Positions 25,893 through 34,075 of a DNA stretch of 64,000 nt are shown one piece after another. The DNA comes from an uncultured Bacteroides sp. (GTDB lineage: Bacteria > Bacteroidota > Bacteroidia > Bacteroidales > Bacteroidaceae), in NCBI GenBank assembly GCA_902492205.1, contig CABUKU010000002.1:264621-328620 (forward strand), in the 5' to 3' direction. Within the stretch, counting starts at the first letter, position 1, and every line of letters starts with the position of its first letter. The position numbers were made by a program, and so were the translations under genes. A model generated the notes under the pieces. The model saw only the letters and a list, made by a program, of their open reading frames with translations. It did not search any database and was not told where the DNA came from.

Positions 25893-26305
25893 AACTAAAC
25901 AGAGCAGACATTCAAAACATAACAATGAACATAAGCAAAGCAGCATACATCCAGTTAATAAACATAAACATTCCCGGCAATAGGGATATATATCTATTAA
26001 ACACGTTAATAGAACAGACAGGAGAATTATACAAACAACTTGAAAGCGGATATGCCTATATTACTCTTGAAGACTATAACAGCTTCAAAGATAATTATGC
26101 GTTGATGCTAAAGACACTGAAAACTCTTTGCTATACTTTCAGGAAACAGACGTATTATCCTGACATCAAAGAACAGGTATCCCAATTAAAAAGACACACC
26201 AAAATGCTGGACGAAATAGGTTACGACATTCCAACTTTCAATAAAGACATTTCACCGAAAGGGAAGGAAAGAAGGGATAGGGATTTGGCGGAAATGGAAG
26301 GATAG
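25889..26305 (+). CDS. Unrecognised small cytoplasmic protein in the polysaccharide operon
   Basis: 138 residues, no membrane segment or signal peptide, predicted mostly helical. The middle has aromatic-rich helices (LESGYAYITLEDYNSFKDNYAL, split by short turns) and the end is charged (SPKGKERRDRDLAEMEG). I do not recognise a family. It is coupled to the LicC-like gene by ATGA and followed 4 bases later by a GT4 gene, so it belongs to the operon. The codon and base use match its neighbours. Confidence 0.7.
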   Translation: MKLNRADIQNITMNISKAAYIQLININIPGNRDIYLLNTLIEQTGELYKQLESGYAYITLEDYNSFKDNYALMLKTLKTLCYTFRKQTYYPDIKEQVSQLKRHTKMLDEIGYDIPTFNKDISPKGKERRDRDLAEMEG

Positions 26306-26309
26306 AAGT

Positions 26310-27407
26310 ATGCAACCTAAAATTCTTTTTATTCTTCACCTCCCCCCTCCTATTCATGGAGCAGCAATGGTGGGAAAATATATACAAGACAGCAAACTTA
26401 TTAACAAAAAGTTTGACTGTCGGTATATTAATTTATCTACATCCAAGAATCTACAAGAGATAGGGAAAGTAAGAATAAGTAAATTAACGGATTATTTTAA
26501 GCTGTTGGTTCATATTTATCGGACAGTGAAAAAAGAGAAGCCGGACTTATGTTATGTTACTCCAAGCATGCGTAAACTGGGATTTTACAAAGATTCCCTT
26601 ATTATCATTATGCTTAAAATGATGAATGTAAAGATTGTGGCACATTATCATAACAAAGGACTATCCAAATGGGCAGATAATCCTATGGACAATCTCTTTT
26701 GCAGGTTATTTTTCAAGAAGCTAAAAGTTATTTTATTGGCAGATACCCTTTATCCGGATATACAAAAATATGTAGAACGGAAAGATGTATTTATTTGCCC
26801 CAATGGTATTTCTAAAATACAGGACGTAAAAGGTAAAAAAGAAAAGACGCTCCCACACATATTATTTTTGAGCAATATGATGAAAGACAAAGGAGTATGG
26901 GATTTAGTGAATGCCTGTAAAATAATAAAAGAAAATGGAGTTTCTTTCCATTGTGATTTTGTGGGGAAATGGAGTGATATTGATGAAACTTCTTTCAACG
27001 AGAAAATAAAAGAAGATAATTTATCAAGTAATATCACAGCGCATGGAGCTAAATACGGAAACGATAAAAATATATTTTTTGAAAACTGTGATATTTTTGT
27101 GTTTCCTACTTTTTATTTTAACGAGTGTTTCCCTTTAGTGTTGCTTGAGGCTATGCAACAAGGCATTCCGTGTATAAGTACCAATGAAGGAGGAATCCCT
27201 GACATTATTGAAAATGAAGAAACAGGATATATTGTCAGTAAACATAATCCGCAAGAGTTAGCAGAAAAGATAACTTTGCTAATCAAGAATCCGGAACTAT
27301 GCAAGCAAATGGGAGAAGCAGGCAAAAAGAAGTTCGAAAAAGAATTTACCATTGAGCAATTTGAGAAGAGATTTGTGGGAATACTTACCTGCATAATCGA
27401 TCAATAA
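26310..27407 (+). CDS. Glycosyltransferase family 4
   Basis: 365 residues, GT-B fold. The N-terminal PPPIHGAAMVGKYIQDS loop binds substrate phosphate. The donor site is VFPTFYFNECFPLVLLEAMQQG with the E-x7-E motif, then STNEGGIPDIIENEETGYIV. It is the last gene of the serotype-specific operon; a new promoter follows at 27425. Confidence 0.92.
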   Translation: MQPKILFILHLPPPIHGAAMVGKYIQDSKLINKKFDCRYINLSTSKNLQEIGKVRISKLTDYFKLLVHIYRTVKKEKPDLCYVTPSMRKLGFYKDSLIIIMLKMMNVKIVAHYHNKGLSKWADNPMDNLFCRLFFKKLKVILLADTLYPDIQKYVERKDVFICPNGISKIQDVKGKKEKTLPHILFLSNMMKDKGVWDLVNACKIIKENGVSFHCDFVGKWSDIDETSFNEKIKEDNLSSNITAHGAKYGNDKNIFFENCDIFVFPTFYFNECFPLVLLEAMQQGIPCISTNEGGIPDIIENEETGYIVSKHNPQELAEKITLLIKNPELCKQMGEAGKKKFEKEFTIEQFEKRFVGILTCIIDQ

Positions 27408-27424
27408 ACAAAAAGAGAATATCA

Positions 27425-27456
27425 CTTGTTAAAATGCAATTAAATTCATTACTTTG
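27425..27456 (+). promoter_or_regulatory. Promoter of the ATPase-TOPRIM-HAD operon
   Basis: CTTG (27425-27428) and TTACTTTG (27449-27456, 7/8 to TAnnTTTG) are separated by 20 bp. The start of transcription would be near 27463, about 22 bases before the GTG at 27485. It suggests that this small operon is expressed separately from the capsule genes. Confidence 0.55.
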
Positions 27457-27484
27457 TATCATATACAATCAAAAATTATAAAGT

Positions 27485-28540
27485 GTGAAACTAACCAACT
27501 TTACATATAACTCATGGGATTGGCATTTAGAAAATTTAGAATTGGATACTGTTAATCTAATCGTCGGGAAAAATGCTGTAGGAAAATCCAAGACTATTGC
27601 CGCTCTGAATGAAGTAATCTTACTCTTACTGCAAAAGTTAGCCAATAATCCATTTAATGTAAATTGCAAATTGACATTCACAGAAAAAGAAGAAAAAATA
27701 GAATATGAATTCAATATTTCCGATAAAATAATTAAAGAGGAATACTTAACTGTCGATGGAAAAGAGTTACTTAACAGACAAGAGACTCAAGCAAACTTGC
27801 ATAACGAAGATATCAATCCTCCGGAAAATAAACTCGTATTACATGTGAGAAGAGATATCAAACAATACCCATATATTGAAAAAATAATGCAATGGGCGGA
27901 AAATTCACATGGAGTATTGTTTAATGAGTTGGATTATAGTGGAGATTCAAGCGTATATTCTTATTTAATGGTACAAGCGGAATCACTCTATAACATGACA
28001 AGCGCACTAACAACTTCTTCCGTAAAAAAAGTAATAAAAACCGTCAAGGGAATGGGCTATCCCATTAAAAATATCAGAATACAAGATCCAGCTAAACTTA
28101 AAGCCGTAGAGTTCTTGGAAGAAGGAGTGGATCATTATCTATGGTATTTCGACTTATCCAAAGGTATGTACAGAACAATTTATCTTTTGATATTTGTTGA
28201 ATATTTAGCCACTCTAAAAACACCCAAAATGTTGGTTATAGATGATTTATGCGAGGGATTGGACTATGACAGAGCTACAAAGTTAGGTAAGTTTTTATTC
28301 GATTTCTGTCTTGAAAATGATATTCAACTGATAGCAAGCTCAAACGACAATTTTTTAATGGATGTTGTAGATATTCAGTATTGGAATGTATTACAAAGAA
28401 ACGGAGAAGTAGTGACGGCTATCAATAAACATAATAATCCGCAATTATTTGAGAATTTCAGCTATACAGGTCTTAGTAATTTTGATTTCTTTTCTTCAGA
28501 CTATATAGCACGACACAACGGAAAGCAGAAGAATGAATAA
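27485..28540 (+). CDS. AAA ATPase, RecF/OLD-like (AAA_15/AAA_21 type)
   Basis: 351 residues from a GTG start. Walker A is GKNAVGKS at residues 28-35. An ABC-type signature-like segment FDLSKGMYRT precedes Walker B MLVIDDLCEGLD, and SSND takes the place of the switch histidine. The middle region is shorter than in SMC or RecN, as in stand-alone overcoming-lysogenisation-defect (OLD)-like ATPases. It overlaps the next gene by 8 bases, and that gene encodes a TOPRIM-like protein. An ATPase paired with a TOPRIM nuclease is the architecture of several phage-defence systems (OLD, Gabija, PARIS, AbiL). The actual target is unknown. Confidence 0.85.
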   Translation: MKLTNFTYNSWDWHLENLELDTVNLIVGKNAVGKSKTIAALNEVILLLLQKLANNPFNVNCKLTFTEKEEKIEYEFNISDKIIKEEYLTVDGKELLNRQETQANLHNEDINPPENKLVLHVRRDIKQYPYIEKIMQWAENSHGVLFNELDYSGDSSVYSYLMVQAESLYNMTSALTTSSVKKVIKTVKGMGYPIKNIRIQDPAKLKAVEFLEEGVDHYLWYFDLSKGMYRTIYLLIFVEYLATLKTPKMLVIDDLCEGLDYDRATKLGKFLFDFCLENDIQLIASSNDNFLMDVVDIQYWNVLQRNGEVVTAINKHNNPQLFENFSYTGLSNFDFFSSDYIARHNGKQKNE

Positions 28541-29273
28541 AAGAAAAATAGCAATTTTCGTTGAAGGACAGGCAGAACTGATATTTACACGTGATCTCCT
28601 CTCAAAATGGTTTCAGCATGATAGTAATGTGATCGGTTTTGACTGTTATAATCTCCGTTCCAATAATTTCAACTACTCTCCTTACAAGATGGGTTCGATG
28701 GAAAGTGAAAATTATTACATGATAGTAAATGTGGGAAATGATAGAAGTGTATTATCCAAGATGATTAGTGAGGCTCCACGACTAAAAAATACCGGATATC
28801 AGACTATTATCGGACTTAGGGATATGTTTTGCGATGATTATCATAAAAAGGTTATGAATCGGACTATTCATTCAGAAATAAATGAAAAGTTCATTGCAGG
28901 TACTCAAGAAACTATAAATCATTGCGAAAACAAGGAACTGCTTCATTTCCATTATGCCATAATGGAAGTGGAAACATGGATTTTAGGAATGTATCAAGTA
29001 TTAGAAAAAATAAACAATAAATTAACTCCGGCATTTATAAAAAAACAGTTAAAAGTCGATTTAACTACAAATGATCCGGAAAACCACATTTACCATCCGG
29101 CACAATGTTTAGACAACATATATGGACTGGTCGGAGAAAAATATGGCAAACATGAAGGAGATATTGCCCGCATTACAGCACAACTGACTAGACAAAACTA
29201 TAAAGAATTGTTAGACTCTCCCAATTGTTCTTCTTTTAATAAATTTACACATGACGTTTTAAACCTAGATTAA
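28533..29273 (+). CDS. TOPRIM-like protein (DUF4276-like)
   Basis: 246 residues. The N-terminal KIAIFVEGQAELIFTRDLL carries the TOPRIM glutamate (E11). GLRDMFCDDYH near residue 95 supplies aspartates in the place of the DxD motif, and YAIMEVETWILGM resembles the conserved acidic helix of DUF4276 proteins. This suggests a metal-dependent nuclease. It overlaps the ATPase gene by 8 bases and likely acts with it. Assignment to DUF4276 rather than RloB or DUF4435 is tentative. Confidence 0.7.
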   Translation: MNKRKIAIFVEGQAELIFTRDLLSKWFQHDSNVIGFDCYNLRSNNFNYSPYKMGSMESENYYMIVNVGNDRSVLSKMISEAPRLKNTGYQTIIGLRDMFCDDYHKKVMNRTIHSEINEKFIAGTQETINHCENKELLHFHYAIMEVETWILGMYQVLEKINNKLTPAFIKKQLKVDLTTNDPENHIYHPAQCLDNIYGLVGEKYGKHEGDIARITAQLTRQNYKELLDSPNCSSFNKFTHDVLNLD

Positions 29274-29275
29274 TT

Positions 29276-29695
29276 ATGACTATCGCCATAGACTTTGACG
29301 GAACAATAGTGGAAAACCGCTATCCTAAAATAGGAATAGAAATGCCTTTTGCAACGGATACACTGAAAATGCTGCAACGTGACAAGCATAAGCTTATCTT
29401 ATGGACTGTGCGAGAAGGTGATTTGCTGGATGAAGCAGTGGAATGGTGCAAAAAAAGAGGAATAGAGTTTTATGCTGTCAACAAAGATTATCCTGAAGAA
29501 CAAAGCAAACATACGAACTACTCACGCAAAATAAAAGCGGATTTATTCATAGATGACAGAAACGTAGGAGGACTACCCGACTGGGGAATCATTTACAGAA
29601 TGGTGAATGAGAGAATATCTTATAAAGATGCTATTTTATCCAAAGAGGCTACACCTCAAAAAAAGAGCCTGTTTTCTTGGTTATCCGGAAAATAA
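29276..29695 (+). CDS. HAD-family hydrolase (BT0820-like)
   Basis: 139 residues. IAIDFDGTIVE is the HAD nucleophile motif, LILWTVREG holds motif II, and ADLFIDDRNVGG the acidic motif IV. It resembles the small Bacteroides phosphatase-like protein BT0820 and has no cap domain. It starts 2 bases after the TOPRIM gene stop, so it may be co-transcribed. It is probably a core gene captured downstream of the variable region. Its 3' end overlaps the convergent phosphopantetheinyl transferase by 40 bases. Confidence 0.85.
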   Translation: MTIAIDFDGTIVENRYPKIGIEMPFATDTLKMLQRDKHKLILWTVREGDLLDEAVEWCKKRGIEFYAVNKDYPEEQSKHTNYSRKIKADLFIDDRNVGGLPDWGIIYRMVNERISYKDAILSKEATPQKKSLFSWLSGK

Positions 29696-30324
29696 TCCTC
29701 CACTGAATAAGTCAGTACAAAATCAGGCTGAACCAGATAATGAATGGTATAAACACGTTGCAGTTCCGTTCTATATTCCTGCGCAGTGAATGTACCTTGT
29801 GACTGTGGCAGAAAAGGAGAAATACGAATATGCTCTTTCAGTTCGGTATCTTCCATTCCTACCATCTTATAGACGGTTTCTTTCGCAGACCAATGTAGAA
29901 GCAGATGATTCACTTCATCTTCCTTACATATAATAGCATCTTCTTCGGGAACTAAAAACTTATGACGCACTTTAAAAACTTTCTCTCCATGTTGCTCAAT
30001 GTCTATTCCCACCTCTTTTGTGGGATGCAAAGCAACAGCTACATATCCACGGGTATGTGATATGCTGATACGGAATGAACCGTCTTCCAAATATGGCTTG
30101 CCTATGGGAGTATATGCAATCTTCTTTTCCTCTTCGCAAAGAACGGATAAAAGCACTCTGACCGCAAGCCATTCTTTTTTACGGGTATCAGCAGAGAAAC
30201 GTTGAAGCTGGTTCTCATAGAAAGATTTATCTGGAAGTGAGGAAAGCAATTCATCCATGCTTTCCTCCATCTTCCAGACTCCCTGTCTAAAATCGCCAAT
30301 TTTTGCCACAAGATATAATGCCAT
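29656..30324 (-). CDS. 4'-phosphopantetheinyl transferase (Sfp type)
   Basis: 222 residues. VGIDIEQHGEKV and LLHWSAKETVYKMVG are the two conserved Sfp motifs (magnesium-binding D and the W-S-x-K-E-x-x-x-K signature). RISISHTRGYVAVAL is the third motif. It moves the phosphopantetheine arm of CoA onto carrier proteins. It is directly upstream of nothing else on this strand and lies 1 base downstream of gldE, so it is probably in one operon with it. Confidence 0.92.
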   Translation of the reverse strand: MALYLVAKIGDFRQGVWKMEESMDELLSSLPDKSFYENQLQRFSADTRKKEWLAVRVLLSVLCEEEKKIAYTPIGKPYLEDGSFRISISHTRGYVAVALHPTKEVGIDIEQHGEKVFKVRHKFLVPEEDAIICKEDEVNHLLLHWSAKETVYKMVGMEDTELKEHIRISPFLPQSQGTFTAQEYRTELQRVYTIHYLVQPDFVLTYSVEDYFPDNQENRLFF

Positions 30325-30325
30325 A

Positions 30326-31681
30326 TCAATCTTGTCCCGCTTCTTCGGGATTGATCGTAACTTTTACTTTCAATATACGCCGGTTATCCATTGCCAACAC
30401 TTCAAAGACATAGTTATTGTAGTCCAGTTTCTCATGAAGCACAGGAAACTCTCCTTTTATCTCCAACAGAAGCCCGGCAAGCGTATCGGCATCTCCTGCC
30501 ACTGCTTCAAATTCTGCAGGATTTGCTTTAGTTATTTTATAGAAATCGGAAAGTAATGTTTTAGCTTCGAATACATAAACATTATCTTTCAATTTAGCGA
30601 ATGTACGCTCTTCATCATCATACTCATCATGTATTTCGCCCACAATCTCCTCAATAATATCTTCCATTGTCACAATACCTGATGTTCCTCCAAATTCATC
30701 AACCACAATAGCAATATGGATCTTATTGGATTGAAAATCGCGTAGCAAATCGTCAATCATTTTTGTTTCGGGCACAAAATAAGCCGGACGAATCAATGAT
30801 TGCCAACGAAAATTATCTCCTTTATTCAAGTGGGGCAACAAGTCTTTAATATAGAGAATGCCTTTTATATTGTCTTTAGAACCTGCATAGATAGGGATAC
30901 GTGAATAAGCATTGTCTATAATGCACTTCAGCACGTCCTTATACGGAGTTTTAATATCCAAATCAACCACATCGAGACGGGAGGTCATTACTTCTTTTGC
31001 CGTCTCACCCCCAAAACGTATGATACCTTCAAGGATATTGTTTTCCTCTGAAATCTCATTCTTATCCGTAAGCTCCAAAGCCTGTGACAGTTCATTGACC
31101 GAAAGATTGTAGTTCTTTTTGGCAATGCATTTATTCACCAAAGTAGTGGAATGCACCAATAAAGAAGACAACGGACGGAAGAACGACACTAAAAATGAAA
31201 TTACAGGAACTGCCTTCCGGCAGAATTTCAATGTATATTGGGCCGAATATATTTTCGGCATTATCTCGCCAAACAATAACAGCAAAAAGGTCAGGACAAC
31301 GGTTATTACCAAAAACTCCAGCCAAATGGAAGTCCCGAAATTAATTATGCTTGCAAAGAAATAGTTACAGAGCATAATGATAGTTACATTTACGAAATTA
31401 TTGGATATTAATATAGTAGCCAATAAACGCTCGGAATCTTCGAGCAAAGCCGTAATCTTCGCATCGGCAGGATGCTTTTCCTGCTCAATATCGTTTAAAT
31501 CAGATGGAGAAAGAGAGAAAAAAGCAATTTCTGAAGCAGAAACAAAACCTGAAGCATATAATAGCAAAACAGCAAGAATCAATGCTATTATTGCTCCCAC
31601 GGAAGGAGAAGTAACGGTAACACCGTTGAAAAGATTCGCCAAAAAGTCTTCAAATTGGCATAAATACGAGTCTGGGTCCAA
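30326..31681 (-). CDS. gldE: GldE-type CNNM/CBS membrane protein (hemolysin C-like)
   Basis: 451 residues. The N-terminal DUF21/CNNM domain has three to four membrane segments (ASGFVSASEIAFFSLS). It is followed by a CBS pair (VMTSRLDVVDLDIKT, FQSNKIHIAIVVDEFGGTSG) and a C-terminal CorC_HlyC domain (VFEAKTLLSDFYKIT). In gliding Bacteroidota GldE supports motility; in non-gliding Bacteroides the same gene lies beside ssb and mutY, as here, and may act in cation transport or lipoprotein stability. The symbol follows synteny. Confidence 0.85.
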   Translation of the reverse strand: MDPDSYLCQFEDFLANLFNGVTVTSPSVGAIIALILAVLLLYASGFVSASEIAFFSLSPSDLNDIEQEKHPADAKITALLEDSERLLATILISNNFVNVTIIMLCNYFFASIINFGTSIWLEFLVITVVLTFLLLLFGEIMPKIYSAQYTLKFCRKAVPVISFLVSFFRPLSSLLVHSTTLVNKCIAKKNYNLSVNELSQALELTDKNEISEENNILEGIIRFGGETAKEVMTSRLDVVDLDIKTPYKDVLKCIIDNAYSRIPIYAGSKDNIKGILYIKDLLPHLNKGDNFRWQSLIRPAYFVPETKMIDDLLRDFQSNKIHIAIVVDEFGGTSGIVTMEDIIEEIVGEIHDEYDDEERTFAKLKDNVYVFEAKTLLSDFYKITKANPAEFEAVAGDADTLAGLLLEIKGEFPVLHEKLDYNNYVFEVLAMDNRRILKVKVTINPEEAGQD

Positions 31682-31710
31682 GGATCTGGGTTTTAGTTAA
31701 ACATTTATTT

Positions 31711-31784
31711 AGTTGAGAGTTAAAAATGGAGAGTTGAGAGTGGAAGAATATTAACTCTCCATACTCAATTCTCCATTCTCAACT
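31711..31784. repeat. Imperfect inverted repeat between ssb and gldE
   Basis: AGTTGAGAGTTAAAAATGGAG (from 31711) is answered by CTCCATTCTCAACT (ending 31784). Multiple GAGAGTT/AACTCTC units make several alternative pairings. It sits at the ssb stop codon and may form a terminator or mRNA-stabilising hairpin. Confidence 0.6.
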
Positions 31785-32221
31785 CAAAACGGCAAATCGT
31801 CTGCCGGATTATCTTGCGGCATCTGCTGCTGAGGCTGTGCCGGAGCTGCCGAAGGAGCCGGGGCATAACTTCCTTGTTGGGAAGTTCCCTTAGGAGTCAG
31901 CATTTCCATATTATCTACAAAGATCTCGGTAACATAGCGTTGGATACCGTTTTTATCATCATAAGAACGGGTACGTATTTTACCTTCAAGGTAGAGTTTA
32001 TCGCCTTTATGAACATACTTATCTACCACTTCGGCCATTCTTCCCGAAACCACAATGTTGTGCCATTCGGTACGGTCGGGTACTTGTGTACCATTAGATA
32101 AAGTATAGCCTCTTTCTGTGGTAGCCAAAGTAAAATTAGCCACGCCATTACCGCTATCAAAGTATCTAACGGCAGGATCTCTGCCTACATTTCCTATTAA
32201 TATAACTTTATTTACTGACAT
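31784..32221 (-). CDS. ssb: Single-stranded DNA-binding protein
   Basis: 145 residues. The OB-fold begins MSVNKVILIGNVGRDP, and has FTLATTERG and WHNIVVSGRMAEVVDKYVHKGDKLYLEG (in parts). The flexible tail is rich in P, A and Q and ends DDLPF, the acidic tip that recruits repair proteins. It lies between mutY and gldE, the usual Bacteroides order. Confidence 0.97.
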   Translation of the reverse strand: MSVNKVILIGNVGRDPAVRYFDSGNGVANFTLATTERGYTLSNGTQVPDRTEWHNIVVSGRMAEVVDKYVHKGDKLYLEGKIRTRSYDDKNGIQRYVTEIFVDNMEMLTPKGTSQQGSYAPAPSAAPAQPQQQMPQDNPADDLPF

Positions 32222-32252
32222 ATTCTTCTATTCATTTTATATTTATTGGCTT

Positions 32253-32284
32253 CAAAATTAAGTAGAAATCACTTAGCAAACAAG
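32253..32284 (-). promoter_or_regulatory. Promoter of ssb
   Basis: The minus strand has CTTG (32284-32281), a 20-bp spacer and TAATTTTG (32260-32253, perfect TAnnTTTG). Transcription would start about 25 bases before the ssb ATG at 32221. Confidence 0.55.
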
Positions 32285-32307
32285 TATTACAGATAAAAAT
32301 ATTCAGA

Positions 32308-33363
32308 CTACACCAAATACTTTTCCATGAAAGAGTGAATCAAGCGGGGAACTGCATACCTCTCTAATTCATCTACTTCCACTTTCTGATAGGCAGAAAA
32401 AGACTTTGAATCTTCCGGTAACTCCACCTCATAAAAGTTCGCATAAATAACCCGGTGAGACAACACATGTTTCACATTCTTCAATACGCAACGAACGGAT
32501 GGGACTTCCCCATCGGCAAATAAGCTACGAAAATCCGGAAGTGCAAACAACTCTTCTTCCGTAACTTCCACATCAGTTTCAATCAATGGAAATTCAAACA
32601 GATTCTTCCAAATATCCTTGCCGCTCCGTTTATTTAAAAATGTATGCGCGCCCATGCGTACATATATATAATTGAAATAACGGTTTATTGTTTTTGTTTT
32701 ATGCTGTTTTACGGGTAATTTGCTAACCAAGCCTTTTGCCAAAGCCACACAACTGTCTGCTAAAGGGCAAAACAAACAATTAGGAGATACAGGAGTGCAT
32801 TGTATCGCTCCAAAATCCATAATAGCCTGATTATATAGTCCCGGTTGCTTCTTATCCATCATTTCATCCGCCAATGAAGCAAAAAGCTTTTTGCCTTCCG
32901 TACTGTCAATCGGGGTGTCTATACCTAAATAGCGGGAAAGCACCCGATAAACATTTCCGTCGACCACCGCATATGGAAGATTATAGGCACAAGAACAAAT
33001 AGCCGCTGCCGTGTAGTCTCCTACCCCTTTTAAAGCCCTTACTCCTTCATACGTATCCGGAAATTTTCCTGTAATACTTTTGGCAGCCATATGCAAGTTG
33101 CGTGCACGTGAATAATAACCTAGTCCTTGCCAAAATTTCATTACTTCATCTTCATCGGCATTTGCCAAAGTTTCCACATCCGGGAAACGGCGAACGAAGC
33201 GAAGAAAGTAATCATATCCTTGCGCCACCCGCGTTTGTTGCAATATCACTTCGGAAATCCATATCATATAAGGATCACTCGTCTCCCTCCAAGGCAAATC
33301 ACGCTTGTTGATTTCGTACCAGTCTACTAATATATCGCTAAATTTATTCAATGTGTATCTCAT
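32308..33363 (-). CDS. mutY: A/G-specific adenine glycosylase
   Basis: 351 residues. The helix-hairpin-helix is LKGVGDYTAAAICS, with the catalytic aspartate in the following PYAVVDGNVYRVLSR. The iron-sulfur cysteines are in CTPVSPNCLFCPLADSC. The C-terminal NUDIX-like domain (residues about 230-351) recognises 8-oxoG. It removes adenine mispaired with 8-oxoguanine. Its 5' end is divergent from the HU gene. Confidence 0.96.
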   Translation of the reverse strand: MRYTLNKFSDILVDWYEINKRDLPWRETSDPYMIWISEVILQQTRVAQGYDYFLRFVRRFPDVETLANADEDEVMKFWQGLGYYSRARNLHMAAKSITGKFPDTYEGVRALKGVGDYTAAAICSCAYNLPYAVVDGNVYRVLSRYLGIDTPIDSTEGKKLFASLADEMMDKKQPGLYNQAIMDFGAIQCTPVSPNCLFCPLADSCVALAKGLVSKLPVKQHKTKTINRYFNYIYVRMGAHTFLNKRSGKDIWKNLFEFPLIETDVEVTEEELFALPDFRSLFADGEVPSVRCVLKNVKHVLSHRVIYANFYEVELPEDSKSFSAYQKVEVDELERYAVPRLIHSFMEKYLV

Positions 33364-33456
33364 TTATATTCAGTTTCAAAAATACATCATTTGAACGAAT
33401 GTACGTGTATAACAGGAGTATGAAAATACTTTTTTTCAAAAATGTTCAGAATATAT

Positions 33457-33487
33457 TTTTTTGAGAAGCTAAAAAGCTATATATTTG
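33457..33487 (+). promoter_or_regulatory. Promoter of the HU gene
   Basis: TATATTTG (33480-33487) is a perfect -7 box. A T-run (33456-33462) ending TTTG lies at the -33 position, 16-19 bp upstream depending on which T is used. The start of transcription falls near 33494, about 39 bases before the ATG. Confidence 0.6.
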
Positions 33488-33532
33488 CATTCCAAAAAAT
33501 TAGAAGTATATAATAAATTATTTTTAGCGAAA

Positions 33533-33808
33533 ATGACAAAAGCAGATATTGTAAACGAGATTACAAAAAACACCGGTGTTGATAAGGTGACAGTGCTTAC
33601 TACCATTGAAGCGTTCATGGATGCAGTGAAAGAATCTCTTTCTAAAGAAGAGAATGTATATCTTCGTGGATTTGGTAGCTTTGTAGTGAAGAAAAGAGCT
33701 CAGAAAACCGCTCGTAATATATCAAAAAATACTACGATCATCATCCCCGAGCACAACATTCCAGCATTCAAGCCTGCAAAAACGTTCACAATTTCAGTAA
33801 AGAAATAA
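33533..33808 (+). CDS. HU-family histone-like DNA-binding protein
   Basis: 91 residues from the ATG at 33533. MTKADIVNEITKNTG, LRGFGSFVVKKRA and IPAFKPAKTFTISVKK are the classical HU/IHF fold with the beta-arm GFGSF. It compacts and bends DNA. The longer reading to 33485 would start inside the -7 box, so it is rejected. It is the first gene of a unit with the small basic protein at 33845. Confidence 0.95.
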   Translation: MTKADIVNEITKNTGVDKVTVLTTIEAFMDAVKESLSKEENVYLRGFGSFVVKKRAQKTARNISKNTTIIIPEHNIPAFKPAKTFTISVKK

Positions 33809-33844
33809 ATTAAACAAGAGTATTAACCATAAAATTTTGAAGCT

Positions 33845-33937
33845 ATGCCAAGCGGAAAGAAGAAAAAAAGACATAAAATGTCTACTCACAAGCGTAAAAA
33901 AAGACTAAGAAAGAACAGACATAAAAGCAAAAAATAA
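33845..33937 (+). CDS. 30-residue basic protein, COX24/mS38-like (DUF1713) putative ribosomal protein
   Basis: MPSGKKKKRHKMSTHKRKKR, then LRKNRHKSKK: two thirds of the residues are K, R or H. The MSTHKRKKRLRKNRHK core matches the AURKAIP1/COX24 domain seen in small Bacteroidota proteins related to the mitochondrial small-subunit protein mS38. It is 37 bases after the HU gene and before rng. It probably binds rRNA in the small ribosomal subunit; this is inferred from family and composition. Confidence 0.85.
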   Translation: MPSGKKKKRHKMSTHKRKKRLRKNRHKSKK

Positions 33938-33960
33938 TTTTTAGTCTGAATGACAGAAAT

Positions 33961-34004
33961 AAAGAACAAACTTGTAAAGCTATTGTCTTTCGGGTTTGTT
34001 CTTT
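33961..34004 (+). terminator. Terminator-like hairpin between the small basic protein and rng
   Basis: AAAGAACAAAC (33961-33971) pairs perfectly with GTTTGTTCTTT (33994-34004) around a 22-base loop. The following T-run is weak, so it could be partial. A second, smaller hairpin (GATGAACA/TGTTCATC, 34019-34049) lies in the rng leader. Confidence 0.55.
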
Positions 34005-34075
34005 GTTTAAGTACGAAAGATGAACAATATGTTAATTCGGATGTTCATCTAAACAAATAAAAAAGGAAATATACC

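Noticed and set aside
26335..26347. C-rich run near the start of the GT4 gene at 26310 as a second phase-variable tract
   Set aside because: The longest run is only six C and the gene is intact in one frame, so there is no sign of slippage.
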